Source: Rhodospirillaceae bacterium (GTDB lineage: Bacteria; Pseudomonadota; Alphaproteobacteria; UBA6615). From it: a stretch of 64,000 nucleotides of DNA. Numbering within the stretch: position 1 is the stretch's first letter; each line of letters begins with the position of its first letter. The translations under genes were made by a program, and so were the position numbers. The notes below the pieces were generated by a model that saw only the letters and a program-made list of their open reading frames with translations, did not search any database and had not been told where the DNA came from. The DNA lies in the NCBI GenBank assembly GCA_002724635.1, contig PBPM01000031.1, positions 109,621 through 173,620 on the forward strand, read 5' to 3'. This document shows positions 1 to 8,987 of the stretch, one piece after another.

Positions 1-456
1 AAGGAAGGGGATGTCGGCCTTACGGTCGGCATCGAACAGGCCTTCGGACGCGAGCCGCTTGCGCCGTTCCTCAATCATCTTGAGCAGCGCGCCCTCGCCC
101 GCCACCTCGAGCCGCTCGATCACGAGCTGGTACTTGGAACGGGCGGGATAGGTCGTGACCCGCCCGGTAGCGATCACCTCGAGCCCGTCCTCGGGCTGCA
201 CCTCGAGACGACCCGCGGAACCGCGCCAGCATACCGCGTCCATGGTCGCGTCAGCGTCCTTGAGGGTCATGTAGAGATGCCCGGATGCCGCACGCTTGAA
301 GCCGGATACTTCGCCGCGCACACGGACACAGGCGAAGCTATCCTCGACCGTGCGCTTGACCGCCACTGACAAGTCCGCGACCGACAGCACGGGCGGCTGG
401 TTATCGCCGCGTACCTGGTCCAGTAGGTCCGGGGTATCGGGGGGCATCTGGTTCAT
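1..456 (-). CDS. xseA: Exodeoxyribonuclease VII large subunit, N-terminal part (runs off left edge)
   Basis: The gene is read on the minus strand from an ATG at 456 and stays open to the window edge, giving 152 codons. The translation has the XseA OB-fold region: 'VLSVADLSVAVKRTVEDSF', then 'VRVRGEVSGFK', 'GHLYMTLKDADA' and 'RYQLVIERLEV'-type text ('SKYQLVIERLEV'). XseA with XseB degrades single-stranded DNA to oligonucleotides in the cytoplasm; the catalytic C-terminal half lies outside the window. The start is supported by a near-perfect Shine-Dalgarno GGAGGTGA seven bases upstream. The ORF track missed it because it has no stop inside the window. It is divergent from purD with only about 64 bp between the two starts. 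Confidence 0.93.
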   Translation of the reverse strand, partial: MNQMPPDTPDLLDQVRGDNQPPVLSVADLSVAVKRTVEDSFACVRVRGEVSGFKRAASGHLYMTLKDADATMDAVCWRGSAGRLEVQPEDGLEVIATGRVTTYPARSKYQLVIERLEVAGEGALLKMIEERRKRLASEGLFDADRKADIPFL

Positions 457-520
457 CGAATCACCTCCATGATACAAACTGCGGGCTCCAGAACGAAAGA
501 CCCAAAGAAGGATCCTCCCG

Positions 521-1795
521 ATGCGAATTCTCGTTGTCGGCGGCGGCGGGCGCGAACACGCGCTGTGCTGGGCTATCGCCGCCTCTCCGCTCTGCGAGGC
601 ACTGTATTGTGCGCCCGGCAATGCTGGGATCGCCCAAGATGCGGAATGCTTCCCCATTGCCGCCGACGATGTCGACGGCCTCGTTGCCTTCGCCACCGAA
701 CAGGCGATCGATCTGGTCGTGGTCGGCCCCGAGGCACCGCTGGTTCTCGGAATAGTCGACCGGCTCGAAGCAGCCGGGATCATAGCCTTCGGGCCACGCG
801 CAGACGCCGCCATGCTCGAGGGTTCCAAGGGCTTCATGAAGGATCTGTGCGACCGCCACGGCATCCCCACCGCCTCTTACGGACGTTTCACCGACGCCGA
901 AACAGCGAGGGCCTATATCCGCGAACAGGGCGCCCCCATCGTGGTCAAGGCGGACGGTCTGGCCGCGGGCAAGGGCGTCACCGTGGCCCGGACCGTCGAC
1001 GAGGCGCTCGACGCGGTAGACCAAGCGATGAACGACAAGGCCTTCGGCGACGCCGGCGCCGAGCTGGTTATCGAGGAGTTCCTGCCCGGCGAGGAGCTGT
1101 CCTTCTTCGCACTCGTCGACGGCGAGACCGCCCTGCCGCTGGCCGGCGCACAGGACCACAAGGCGGTCGGCGACGGCGACACCGGCCCTAATACCGGCGG
1201 TATGGGCGCATACTCGCCCGCCCCCTCACTCACGCCCGAGCTCGAGGCCGAGGTGATGGGAACGATCATTCTGCCGACCGTGCGCGGCATGGCTGCCGAC
1301 GGGTATCCCTATCACGGGGTCCTCTATGCCGGGCTGATGCTCGACGGGGGACGTCCCAAGCTGCTCGAGTACAACGTTCGTTTCGGCGACCCGGAATGCC
1401 AGGTCCTGATGATGCGCCTGCGCTCCGATATCGTGCCGGCCCTTGTTGCTTCATGCGACGGCACACTTTCAAACTTCGATCTGCGCTGGTCTAACGATGC
1501 GGCGCTCACCGTGGTACTGGCCGCGAATGGCTACCCGGGCGCCTACCAGAAAGGCACGGAGATACGCGGGCTTGACGCCGCGGCGGCGACCGGAGCCACC
1601 GTGTTCCATGCAGGCACGGCCGCCGATGGTGAAACAATTCGCGCGACCGGCGGGCGGGTGCTCAACGTCACAGCGCGTGGTCCCAGCATCGCCGAGGCCC
1701 AAGCGAATGCCTATGCCGCGGTCGATGCCGTCGACTGGCCCAACGGGTTCTGCCGTCGTGATATCGGCTGGCGGGCGGTCGCTTGCGAGGCCTGA
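521..1795 (+). CDS. purD: Phosphoribosylamine--glycine ligase
   Basis: PurD joins phosphoribosylamine and glycine with ATP to give GAR, step two of de novo purine synthesis. The 424-residue protein has family-typical length. It opens with the pre-ATP-grasp Rossmann motif '[15 protein letters not shown]'. The ATP-grasp core follows with '[12 protein letters not shown]' near residue 145, '[14 protein letters not shown]', '[12 protein letters not shown]' and the metal-binding '[13 protein letters not shown]'. The ATG has AAGGA about eight bases upstream. The gene is divergent from xseA and converges on tadA with four bases between their stops. Nothing in it looks broken. Confidence 0.97.
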   Translation: MRILVVGGGGREHALCWAIAASPLCEALYCAPGNAGIAQDAECFPIAADDVDGLVAFATEQAIDLVVVGPEAPLVLGIVDRLEAAGIIAFGPRADAAMLEGSKGFMKDLCDRHGIPTASYGRFTDAETARAYIREQGAPIVVKADGLAAGKGVTVARTVDEALDAVDQAMNDKAFGDAGAELVIEEFLPGEELSFFALVDGETALPLAGAQDHKAVGDGDTGPNTGGMGAYSPAPSLTPELEAEVMGTIILPTVRGMAADGYPYHGVLYAGLMLDGGRPKLLEYNVRFGDPECQVLMMRLRSDIVPALVASCDGTLSNFDLRWSNDAALTVVLAANGYPGAYQKGTEIRGLDAAAATGATVFHAGTAADGETIRATGGRVLNVTARGPSIAEAQANAYAAVDAVDWPNGFCRRDIGWRAVACEA

Positions 1796-1799
1796 ACAG

Positions 1800-2252
1800 T
1801 CAGCGCCGGGCGGCGAAGAACGCTCGCAGCATCTCCGCACATTCGCCCTCTTTGAGTCCGCCCACAATCTCAGGCGCGTGATTGCATGTCGCCTGTTCAA
1901 AGATCCGCGCCCCATGTTCGACGCCGCCCCCCTTGGGGTCGTAGGCACCGAAGAACAGCCGGCGAATCCGGGCAAACGCGATCGCCTGGGCGCACATGGC
2001 GCAGGGTTCCAGCGTGACATACAGGTCGCAGTCCGACAGCCGCGGCGCAGACAATTCCCGCGCGGCCATGCGAATTGCCAGCAACTCCGCATGGGCCGTC
2101 GGGTCGTGGTCCTGTTCGACCCGGTTTCCCGCGATGGCCACAATCCGCGAGGCGGCCCAATCGACGATCACGGCACCCACAGGCACGTCGCCCATCGTCG
2201 CGGCTTCCCGGGCCGCGGCCAGAGCCTGTTGCATGTAACGTACGTCTTCCAT
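1800..2252 (-). CDS. tadA: tRNA-specific adenosine deaminase
   Basis: TadA deaminates the wobble adenosine of tRNA-Arg(ACG) to inosine. The 150-residue protein shows the zinc deaminase signature: 'HAELLAI' (zinc His and catalytic Glu) and 'PCAMCAQAI' (two zinc Cys), followed by the family tail 'FFGAYDPKGGGVEHG'. The ORF track extends to 2345, but that extension is compositionally unlike TadA. The internal ATG at 2252 ('MEDVRYMQQALAAAREA') matches the usual family start and avoids overlap with the divergent gene at 2320. The family is essential and usually single copy. Confidence 0.93.
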   Translation of the reverse strand: MEDVRYMQQALAAAREAATMGDVPVGAVIVDWAASRIVAIAGNRVEQDHDPTAHAELLAIRMAARELSAPRLSDCDLYVTLEPCAMCAQAIAFARIRRLFFGAYDPKGGGVEHGARIFEQATCNHAPEIVGGLKEGECAEMLRAFFAARR

Positions 2253-2319
2253 GGAACGGACGGTGCCTGTGCAAGCGCGAAATTGCAACGACGCGCAGGT
2301 GCCGCGTAGAGTGCGCCGC

Positions 2320-3033
2320 ATGTCCAGACCCGTGATCGGCATCACCCTCGATTCCGAGGACCCCGGCAGCTACTCTAACCTGCCCTGGTACGCCCTGCGC
2401 CAGAATTATACCGACGCGGTGGCCGAGGCCGGCGGCCTGCCGCTACCGCTGCCCCACGAACCCGACCGGGCCGAGGACTATCTCGACGTGATCGACGGGC
2501 TGGTCATCACCGGCGGCGCATTTGATGTCGATCCGTCCCTGTTCGGCGCCGGAGAACGGCACCCCACCGTCGTCACCAAGGACCGGCGCACGGCATTCGA
2601 GCTCGCCACCACCCGCGGCGCGCTCGAACGCGACATGCCCCTGCTCGGCATCTGCGGCGGCCAGCAGCTTCTGCATGTGGCGCTAGGCGGCACCCTGATC
2701 CAGCATATTCCCGACGAGATCGAGAAACCGCTCGCGCACGAGCAGCCCAACCCACGCCACGAGCCCGGCCACAGCGTTTCCGTGCGATCCGGCACGTTGC
2801 TGCACCGGATCGTCGACACAGACTCGCTCGAGGTGAACAGCGCACATCACCAAGCCGCTAAGGTCGCGTCGGACCGCATCGTGATCAACGCGGTCGCCCC
2901 CGACGGGGTGATCGAGGGAATTGAGGCCGTGGATGCGCGTTTCGTGCTGGGTGTCCAGTGGCATCCGGAGTACAAGGTCTCGGTGGGCGATGATGCAATC
3001 TTCCGGGCCTTCATCGACGCCGCCACCCGCTAG
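2320..3033 (+). CDS. Gamma-glutamyl-gamma-aminobutyrate hydrolase family (peptidase C26, PuuD-like)
   Basis: This is a 237-residue class-I glutamine-amidotransferase fold protein. The nucleophile motif 'LLGICGGQQLLHV' places the catalytic Cys near residue 110, and 'VQWHPEYKV' supplies the catalytic His and Glu near the C terminus. 'EVNSAHHQA' is also typical of PuuD-like hydrolases. Characterised members cleave gamma-glutamyl amides such as gamma-glutamyl-GABA in putrescine catabolism, but no other puu gene is nearby, so the substrate is open. The ORF track start at 2251 lies inside the divergent tadA. The ATG at 2320 ('MSRPVIGITLD') fits the family start. It is followed by rluB after 30 bp on the same strand. 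Confidence 0.88.
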   Translation: MSRPVIGITLDSEDPGSYSNLPWYALRQNYTDAVAEAGGLPLPLPHEPDRAEDYLDVIDGLVITGGAFDVDPSLFGAGERHPTVVTKDRRTAFELATTRGALERDMPLLGICGGQQLLHVALGGTLIQHIPDEIEKPLAHEQPNPRHEPGHSVSVRSGTLLHRIVDTDSLEVNSAHHQAAKVASDRIVINAVAPDGVIEGIEAVDARFVLGVQWHPEYKVSVGDDAIFRAFIDAATR

Positions 3034-3063
3034 TCAAAGCAACCAACCGATCGGCGCCAGCGC

Positions 3064-3795
3064 ATGAATTCCGACGCACCCAAGGGCGAGCGCATCGCCA
3101 AGGTCATTGCGCGGGCGGGTGTATCCTCGCGCCGCGAGGCCGAGCGCTGGATCGCGGACGGCCGCGTCACCCTCGATGGCAAACCGGTGGACTCGCCCGC
3201 GCTGAATGTCGCGACCGACGCCAACATCCGGATCGACGGGAACCCATTGCCCGCACGCGACGCTGCGCGCGTCTGGCGCTATCACAAGCCCCAAGGCCGG
3301 CTCACCACCCATCGTGACCCCGAGGGTCGGCCGACCATCTTCGACGCACTGCCGGCCGAACTGGCCCACGCCAAGCCGGTGGGGCGACTGGATATGAACT
3401 CCGAAGGCCTGCTTCTGCTGACCAACGATGGTACGCTCGCGCGATGGCTGGAGCTGCCGTCGACGGGCTGGCTGCGCCAGTATAGGGTTCGGGTGCACGG
3501 TCGGATCGAGGCGGCGGCGCTGGCCCGGCTCGAACGCGGGGGCAAGATCGACGGCACCCAGTTCCGGCCCGCGCACGCTGCGCTCGAGCGCCAGGTCGGG
3601 GCGAATGCCTGGCTGACCATCACGATCCGCGAAGGCAAGAACCGCGAGGTCCGGCGACTGATGGCGCATCTCGGATACACTGTGAACCGGCTAATCCGCA
3701 CCGGTTATGGACCGTTTCAGCTGGGCAAGCTGCCGCGCGGCCATGTACAGGAAGTCACACCTAAGATTCTCGCCGAACAGTTACCCCGCACATGA
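3064..3795 (+). CDS. rluB: 23S rRNA pseudouridine synthase of the RluB/RsuA family
   Basis: The 243-residue protein starts with an S4 RNA-binding domain ('ERIAKVIARAGVSSRREAER', 'DGRVTLDGKPV'). The catalytic domain follows with 'VGRLDMNSEGLLLLTNDG', which holds the catalytic Asp, and ends with the family motif 'REGKNREVRRLMAHLG'. These enzymes isomerise uridine to pseudouridine in rRNA; RluB modifies U2605 of 23S rRNA (E. coli numbering). RsuA or RluE specificity cannot be excluded from sequence alone. The stop overlaps the rsmD start by four bases, so the two ribosome-modification genes are probably translationally coupled. Confidence 0.88.
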   Translation: MNSDAPKGERIAKVIARAGVSSRREAERWIADGRVTLDGKPVDSPALNVATDANIRIDGNPLPARDAARVWRYHKPQGRLTTHRDPEGRPTIFDALPAELAHAKPVGRLDMNSEGLLLLTNDGTLARWLELPSTGWLRQYRVRVHGRIEAAALARLERGGKIDGTQFRPAHAALERQVGANAWLTITIREGKNREVRRLMAHLGYTVNRLIRTGYGPFQLGKLPRGHVQEVTPKILAEQLPRT

Positions 3796-4367
3796 CAGCC
3801 CAACCCGGACGTCTGCGCATCATCGGCGGTAGCCACCGCGGACACCGCATCGAGATACCGACCGGCTCGGACGCACGTCCCACGGGCAACCGGGTCCGCG
3901 AGGCCCTGTTCAACATCCTCATGAATGGCCTCGCCGAAGCACCTCAACTCCCGGGTGCGCGGGTGCTCGACGCTTGCGCCGGTTCCGGCGCACTGGGCAT
4001 CGAGGCGCTGTCGCGCGGTGCGGACCACGCGGTCTTTCTCGACACCGACCGGGCGGCGGTCCGCCAGATCGTGACCAACCTCGACGCGCTAGGCCTGTCG
4101 GACCGCGCCGATGTCCGGCGGATGGACGCCGGCCGACCGACTGCCGGTGCTCCCTGTGCGATCCTGTTCCTGGACCCGCCCTACGACAGCGATACGGCCC
4201 AGACCGCGCCGGGGGCACTCGCTGCCGCGGGCTGGCTTGCGCCGGAGGCGCTGTGCGTAATCGAAACGCGCCGCAGCGCGGCACTCAATTGTGGCGCAGA
4301 ATTTATGCCGGTCGACACGCGCAGCTATGGCGACACGTCGCTGAACTTCCTAATCTGGTTAGGATAG
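3792..4367 (+). CDS. rsmD: 16S rRNA (guanine(966)-N2)-methyltransferase
   Basis: RsmD methylates G966 of 16S rRNA in assembled 30S particles using S-adenosylmethionine. The 191-residue protein has the N-terminal family text 'LRIIGGSHRGHRI' and 'RPTGNRVREALFNIL', the SAM-binding motif 'VLDACAGSGALGIEALSRGA', and the catalytic (D/N)PPY motif as 'LFLDPPYDSD'. It starts inside the last codons of rluB (ATGA-type overlap). It converges on mutL with 13 bases between the stops, and no clear terminator is visible there. Confidence 0.95.
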   Translation: MTAQPGRLRIIGGSHRGHRIEIPTGSDARPTGNRVREALFNILMNGLAEAPQLPGARVLDACAGSGALGIEALSRGADHAVFLDTDRAAVRQIVTNLDALGLSDRADVRRMDAGRPTAGAPCAILFLDPPYDSDTAQTAPGALAAAGWLAPEALCVIETRRSAALNCGAEFMPVDTRSYGDTSLNFLIWLG

Positions 4368-4380
4368 GCACCTCGGCGGG

Positions 4381-6228
4381 TTAACGCCGGCCGAACAGGC
4401 GCTCGATATCGGCAAGGTTAAGTTCGACATAGGTCGGGCGGCCATGATTGCACTGGCCGGCATGAGGCGTCACTTCCATCTCGCGCAAAAGCGCGTTCAT
4501 CTCGTCGCGGTTCAATCGCCGACCAGCGCGCACGCTGCTGTGACAGGCCATTGTACTACAGACATCGTCCAGCCGTTCCTTCAGCGAATGCGCCGCGCCA
4601 ATCTCCGACAGATCGTCCGCAAGATCACGGACCAGCCCCGCGACATCCGACTGGCCCAGTAACGCGGGGACCTCGCGCACGACGACGGCCCCGGTCCCGA
4701 ACTTCTCGAGGACGAGGCCCAGCTCGGCAAACTCGTCGGCCCGCGCCGCGAGCCGGTCCGCCGCCGTTTCGTCCAGATCGACTACCTCGGGCAATAATAG
4801 TCCCTGGCGGACCACGCGGCCGTTCGCCAGCGCCACCTTCATGCGTTCATACACCAGCCGCTCATGGGCAGCGTGCTGATCGACAATCACCAGCCCCCCG
4901 GCCGTCTGGGAGACGATATAAGTCTCGTGCAGCTGGGCCTGCGCCGCGCCCAGCGGGAAGGCTACGTCCGCCGCCAGCGCATCCGCCGCGTCGCCCGCAT
5001 ACATGTCGACATCAGCAGGTTCGGGCGCCGCTGGAGCGGATTCTAGGCCTGGAATGACGCCCGTCCCGTCCTGTGGGGCAATATATTGCGCGGCCGCCTC
5101 GGCCAGTCCCGCCGGCACCCGGCCGCCGCCGTAGCCGCGTCCGCTAAAACCCGGTGTCCCGCCTGCCATACCGCCCTGCCGGAACGCACCCAGCGCAGCA
5201 TCTGCTACTGTGGTCGAGGCCCTGTGCCCGGCGGCGGCCAGCGCATGCCGCAGCCCACCGACGATCAGGCCGCGAACAATGCCGGGGTCGCGGAATCGGA
5301 CCTCGGCCTTCGCCGGATGCACATTTACGTCGACTATCTCGGGATCGATCTCGACGAATAGAGCAACCAGCGGGTGCCGCCCGCGCGCGAGGAAATCCTG
5401 ATAGGCGCCTCGTACCGCCCCGGTCAGCAGGCGATCGCGCACAGGGCGACCGTTGACGAACAGATACTGGTGCTTGGTCGTGTTTCGGTTGAGGGTCGGC
5501 AGGCCCGCATGCCCGATGAGGCGCACGCCGTCACGCTCAGCGTCGATGGCCAGCGCATTGTCGGCGAAGTCGCGACCCATCACGTCCGCGAGCCGGCGCA
5601 GGAGCGCATCCTGAGACCGACCCAAATTCTCGGTGGCGGAGCTGGCGAAGCGCTCACGCTCACCGTCCCCGATTGAAAAACCGATGTCCGAATGGGCCAT
5701 GGCGAGCCGCTGGACCGTGTCGACAGCATGGTCCATCTCGGTCCGCTCGGTCTTCAGGAACTTCAACCGCGCGGGCGTCGCGTAGAACAGATCACGCACC
5801 TCGACCCGGGTGCCGTTGCCCAGCGCCGCCGGCTGAACCTGATGCACCCGACCACCCTCAACGTGAATCTGCCAGCCATCGGCCCCGGACACGCGCGAGG
5901 AGATGCTCAGACGGCTGACCGAGCCGATGGACGGCAGCGCCTCACCTCGGAACCCCAACGTGGTAATATGCGTCAGTTCGTTGTCCGGCAGTTTCGACGT
6001 CGCATGGCGCTTGACGGCCAAGCCGAGTTCTTCCGGCGTCATGCCGGAACCGTCATCGCTCACTAAAATCATCGAGCGTCCGCCGTCGCGCAGAACTACG
6101 TCGATCTGCAACGCGCCGGCATCGATGGCGTTCTCGACTAATTCCTTGACGGCCGACGCCGGGCGTTCAATCACCTCACCCGCGGCGATCTGGTTGACGA
6201 TCGTCTCGGGCAGCCGCCGAATGGTCAT
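4381..6228 (-). CDS. mutL: DNA mismatch repair protein MutL (endonuclease type)
   Basis: The 615-residue protein carries the GHKL ATPase N-terminal domain ('[11 protein letters not shown]', '[10 protein letters not shown]', '[15 protein letters not shown]') and the C-terminal dimerisation/endonuclease domain. The metal-binding endonuclease motif DQHA(X)2E(X)4E is intact as '[12 protein letters not shown]'. It is supported by '[12 protein letters not shown]' and '[11 protein letters not shown]' near the end. This is therefore the nicking MutL typical of bacteria that lack MutH, not the E. coli type. A proline/alanine-rich linker separates the domains. The ATG overlaps the stop of pgi? No: mutL is the upstream gene, and its start codon lies four bases inside the stop region of pgi's reading run, giving an ATGA overlap at 6225-6228. 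Confidence 0.95.
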   Translation of the reverse strand: MTIRRLPETIVNQIAAGEVIERPASAVKELVENAIDAGALQIDVVLRDGGRSMILVSDDGSGMTPEELGLAVKRHATSKLPDNELTHITTLGFRGEALPSIGSVSRLSISSRVSGADGWQIHVEGGRVHQVQPAALGNGTRVEVRDLFYATPARLKFLKTERTEMDHAVDTVQRLAMAHSDIGFSIGDGERERFASSATENLGRSQDALLRRLADVMGRDFADNALAIDAERDGVRLIGHAGLPTLNRNTTKHQYLFVNGRPVRDRLLTGAVRGAYQDFLARGRHPLVALFVEIDPEIVDVNVHPAKAEVRFRDPGIVRGLIVGGLRHALAAAGHRASTTVADAALGAFRQGGMAGGTPGFSGRGYGGGRVPAGLAEAAAQYIAPQDGTGVIPGLESAPAAPEPADVDMYAGDAADALAADVAFPLGAAQAQLHETYIVSQTAGGLVIVDQHAAHERLVYERMKVALANGRVVRQGLLLPEVVDLDETAADRLAARADEFAELGLVLEKFGTGAVVVREVPALLGQSDVAGLVRDLADDLSEIGAAHSLKERLDDVCSTMACHSSVRAGRRLNRDEMNALLREMEVTPHAGQCNHGRPTYVELNLADIERLFGRR

Positions 6229-7514
6229 TTCAACGCCGCCAGCCGCGCGCGTGCGCGTTCCTTGCCATCGTCCACCGCCGGCTGGTCGAAGGGGTCAACC
6301 CCCAGCATGAAACAGGCGGTGACCGTTTCGAGCATGAAATGGACCATCAGTGCGCCCACTGCCGCAGGGTCGATCCGGGCCACGTCGATCCGTCGTACCG
6401 GGCGGCCATGGGCGCAAAGGGTATCGATCGTTGCCTCCTGCTCTGCCCCGAGCAGATCGCCCGTCGTCCGCCCGGCCAAGTAGTCCGCCCCGGCATGAGA
6501 TGCCAGTTCCGGCGGAACACGGTCGCCGCGTCCATCAAGCGGCTGGGCAATAATGGTGAACATCTTGTCGTCCGGCCCATCGAGATAGAGTTGCAACTGG
6601 CTGTGTTGGTCGACGGATCCAAGTGCGTCGATGGGCGTGGTACCGCGGCCGCTCTTGCCGATGCTCTCGGCCCAAAGCTGGCGATGCCATCGCACGAGCG
6701 GCGCCAGCGAATCGGAATAGGGCATGAGCACCCCCATTCGCGCGCCCCGGCTCTGCAAAAGGGCCAGCGAGACGGCCGCCCCCTCCGCTGCGGGAACGGC
6801 ATCAATAACAACGCCTTGGAGGTTCACCTTCAGCGCCTCGACCGCGCCGGCGCGCACCGCGGCAATGTCGACACCAACGAGCGCGGCCGGGAGAAGACCC
6901 ACCACACTCAGCGCTGCGTACCGCCCCCCGATGTCAGCGGGATGATCCATCACCGGTACGCCCCAGCGCGCGGCTAGGCGTCGGATTGGGTTGTCGCCAG
7001 GCTCGGTGATCGTGACCGCATAGTCCGCGACCGTATCCGCGCCGCGTTGTGCCACCAAGTCGGGCATCAGGGTCATCGCTAGCGCCAGTGTCTCCGCAGT
7101 ACCTCCCGATTTGGAAATCATGACCATACCCGTCCGCGCAAAATCTGTCGACGCGCGAAACCGCGCCAGAGTTTCTGGATCGGGGTTGTTGAGAAACCGC
7201 ACATCCACAGCTGGGTTCTGTGCAAGCGCGCACAACGCCTCTGCACCGAGGCTTGACCCTCCTACGCCGAGTAAGGCCACCGTCTTGCAATGGGCGGAAA
7301 GTCGCGCCGCGGCGTCCCAGATCGCACCCAAATCGTCGGCTTGGGCGGCGATCGATAACGCCGGGAACCCCTCCTCGGCAATGTCCTCACGCATAGCCGA
7401 CCACACGTCCCAGGCTGCCGCGCGTGCCGTCGCAAGCGCATCCGCCGTGAGGCCGCCGTCGCCAATCACCTCGGCCATGCAGCGGCTAACATCCTGAGTA
7501 TATATTTCCGACAT
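6225..7514 (-). CDS. pgi: Glucose-6-phosphate isomerase, compact form
   Basis: Pgi interconverts glucose 6-phosphate and fructose 6-phosphate. From the ATG at 7514 ('[12 protein letters not shown]') the protein has 429 residues, shorter than the roughly 550-residue E. coli enzyme but like compact forms seen in other alphaproteobacteria. Visible SIS-domain motifs are '[17 protein letters not shown]', '[18 protein letters not shown]' and '[17 protein letters not shown]'. '[25 protein letters not shown]' contains the conserved QHS stretch. The ORF track extends 36 codons further upstream (to 7622) without family similarity; an in-frame GTG seven codons upstream is an alternative start. Its last codon overlaps the mutL start region by four bases, so pgi is followed by mutL in one transcript. 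Confidence 0.9.
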   Translation of the reverse strand: MSEIYTQDVSRCMAEVIGDGGLTADALATARAAAWDVWSAMREDIAEEGFPALSIAAQADDLGAIWDAAARLSAHCKTVALLGVGGSSLGAEALCALAQNPAVDVRFLNNPDPETLARFRASTDFARTGMVMISKSGGTAETLALAMTLMPDLVAQRGADTVADYAVTITEPGDNPIRRLAARWGVPVMDHPADIGGRYAALSVVGLLPAALVGVDIAAVRAGAVEALKVNLQGVVIDAVPAAEGAAVSLALLQSRGARMGVLMPYSDSLAPLVRWHRQLWAESIGKSGRGTTPIDALGSVDQHSQLQLYLDGPDDKMFTIIAQPLDGRGDRVPPELASHAGADYLAGRTTGDLLGAEQEATIDTLCAHGRPVRRIDVARIDPAAVGALMVHFMLETVTACFMLGVDPFDQPAVDDGKERARARLAALK

Positions 7515-7631
7515 GCGGGTTCCGTCAGTCACGCCCGAACCGGCAGTCTGCGTCGTCCGCCGGGCCGGCGACAATGACCCATATTGTGGACAAATCGGGC
7601 GAGTCGGAGAATGTCGGTGCACTCTTCCCTG

Positions 7632-8987
7632 TCAACCGTCGTCGGCGATCGTCCGGGTCGCCGCGAGTCCCTCGGGTCTGCCGACGACCACGACGGTCAG
7701 TGCAGCGGGATCGAGGACTTTTTGCGCAACGCGCCGAACTTCCTCGAGTGTCACAGCTTCGATCAGGTCGTTTCGCCGGTTAAGGAAGTCGATTCCGAGG
7801 TCGCGGAACTGCACCGCTACCAGAGTCCCCGCGATCGCCATCGTGCTGTCGAAGCGAAGCCCGAAGGAGCCGATCAGGTTCGCTTTCGCCCGGTCGAGCT
7901 CCTCCTGCGAGATCGCGAATTCCTGCACATTCACCCATTGCTCGCGGATTAGGTCGACCGATTTTGCCACCGCGCCGTTCTCAGTGCCCGCCCCGCCCAT
8001 CCACAGGGGCCCCTTTTGAAGCGGCAGCAGGTAGCTGAACACGGAATAGGCGAGACCCCGTTTCTCACGCACCTCGTCATAAAGGCGTGAGGTAAAGTTG
8101 CCGCCGCCAAGTACATGATTCAGCAAGATCGCTGCGTAGTAATCGGGATCGTCACGATAGAGCCCGCGATGGCCGAATACGACCCGGCTCTGAGGAATGT
8201 CGCGCTCGACGACAATAACCTCGCCAGCCGCGCCCAACTCGGCTTGTGGGATGGTAAAGGCTTCCGCCCGCTCCGGAAGATCGACAAAGGTCGCATCGAG
8301 CAGCGGCCCGAGTTCCGCCGCCGTCACATCGCCGACAACACCGATGATCAGCTCGCTGCGCGCAAGGCGCCGGCTCACGAACTTGCGTAGGTCCGCCTGC
8401 GTGATCGCAGCGACGCTCTCGGGCGTCCCCGTCACGGGCCGGCTGTAGGGGTGGTCGTCAAATACAGCCTTACGAAATGTCTGCTGGGCGATCCGGTTCG
8501 GGTTGCTGGCGCCCGCCGCGAGGCCGGCCTGGATCTGGGCGCGAACACGCTCGACCGCCATCGCATCGAACCGCGGGCTTGTCACGGCCAACCGCAAGAG
8601 GTCGAATGCCTCGTCACGGTTTCGCGTGAGAGTTTTCACCTGCCCGCCGAACCCGTCGAATGTGGCATTAAAGGACAGGGAGATCGACTGGTCCGCTAGG
8701 CGGGTCTGGAACACTTCGGACTCGAGTTCTCCCGCCCCCTCGTCGAGCAGGCCCGAGACCATGTTCGCTAGGCCTTCCTTGCCGGCAGGATCAGTTGCCG
8801 CGCCGCCAGGGAACAGGAAACGCGCCGAGACGATCGGCAGCGAATGATCCTCGACCAGCCACGCCTCAATCCCGCCCGGGCTGATCACCCGCTGGATGTC
8901 GAACGCCTTCGCCGGCAGCGGCGCGAGCATCAAGGCCAGCAAGATAAGCAGCGGCGGCGCGGGCACACGCTCTATCGCCTGGGTCAT
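7632..8987 (-). CDS. M16 family peptidase-like subunit, non-catalytic partner
   Basis: The 451-residue protein has an N-terminal signal peptide (hydrophobic 'PPLLILLALMLAPLPAKA'), so it is periplasmic. It has the two M16 alpha/beta repeats, but the zinc motif HxxEH is absent: the equivalent stretch reads 'EGLANMVSGLLDEGAGE'. The C-terminal half keeps 'REKRGLAYSVFSYL', the Arg/Tyr-containing substrate-binding stretch that inactive partners contribute in heterodimeric M16 proteases. It starts at 8987, overlapping the stop of the catalytic partner by four bases, so the two should be coupled and made in equal amounts. The ORF track start at 9107 lies inside the upstream gene and is not the real start. 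Confidence 0.9.
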   Translation of the reverse strand: MTQAIERVPAPPLLILLALMLAPLPAKAFDIQRVISPGGIEAWLVEDHSLPIVSARFLFPGGAATDPAGKEGLANMVSGLLDEGAGELESEVFQTRLADQSISLSFNATFDGFGGQVKTLTRNRDEAFDLLRLAVTSPRFDAMAVERVRAQIQAGLAAGASNPNRIAQQTFRKAVFDDHPYSRPVTGTPESVAAITQADLRKFVSRRLARSELIIGVVGDVTAAELGPLLDATFVDLPERAEAFTIPQAELGAAGEVIVVERDIPQSRVVFGHRGLYRDDPDYYAAILLNHVLGGGNFTSRLYDEVREKRGLAYSVFSYLLPLQKGPLWMGGAGTENGAVAKSVDLIREQWVNVQEFAISQEELDRAKANLIGSFGLRFDSTMAIAGTLVAVQFRDLGIDFLNRRNDLIEAVTLEEVRRVAQKVLDPAALTVVVVGRPEGLAATRTIADDG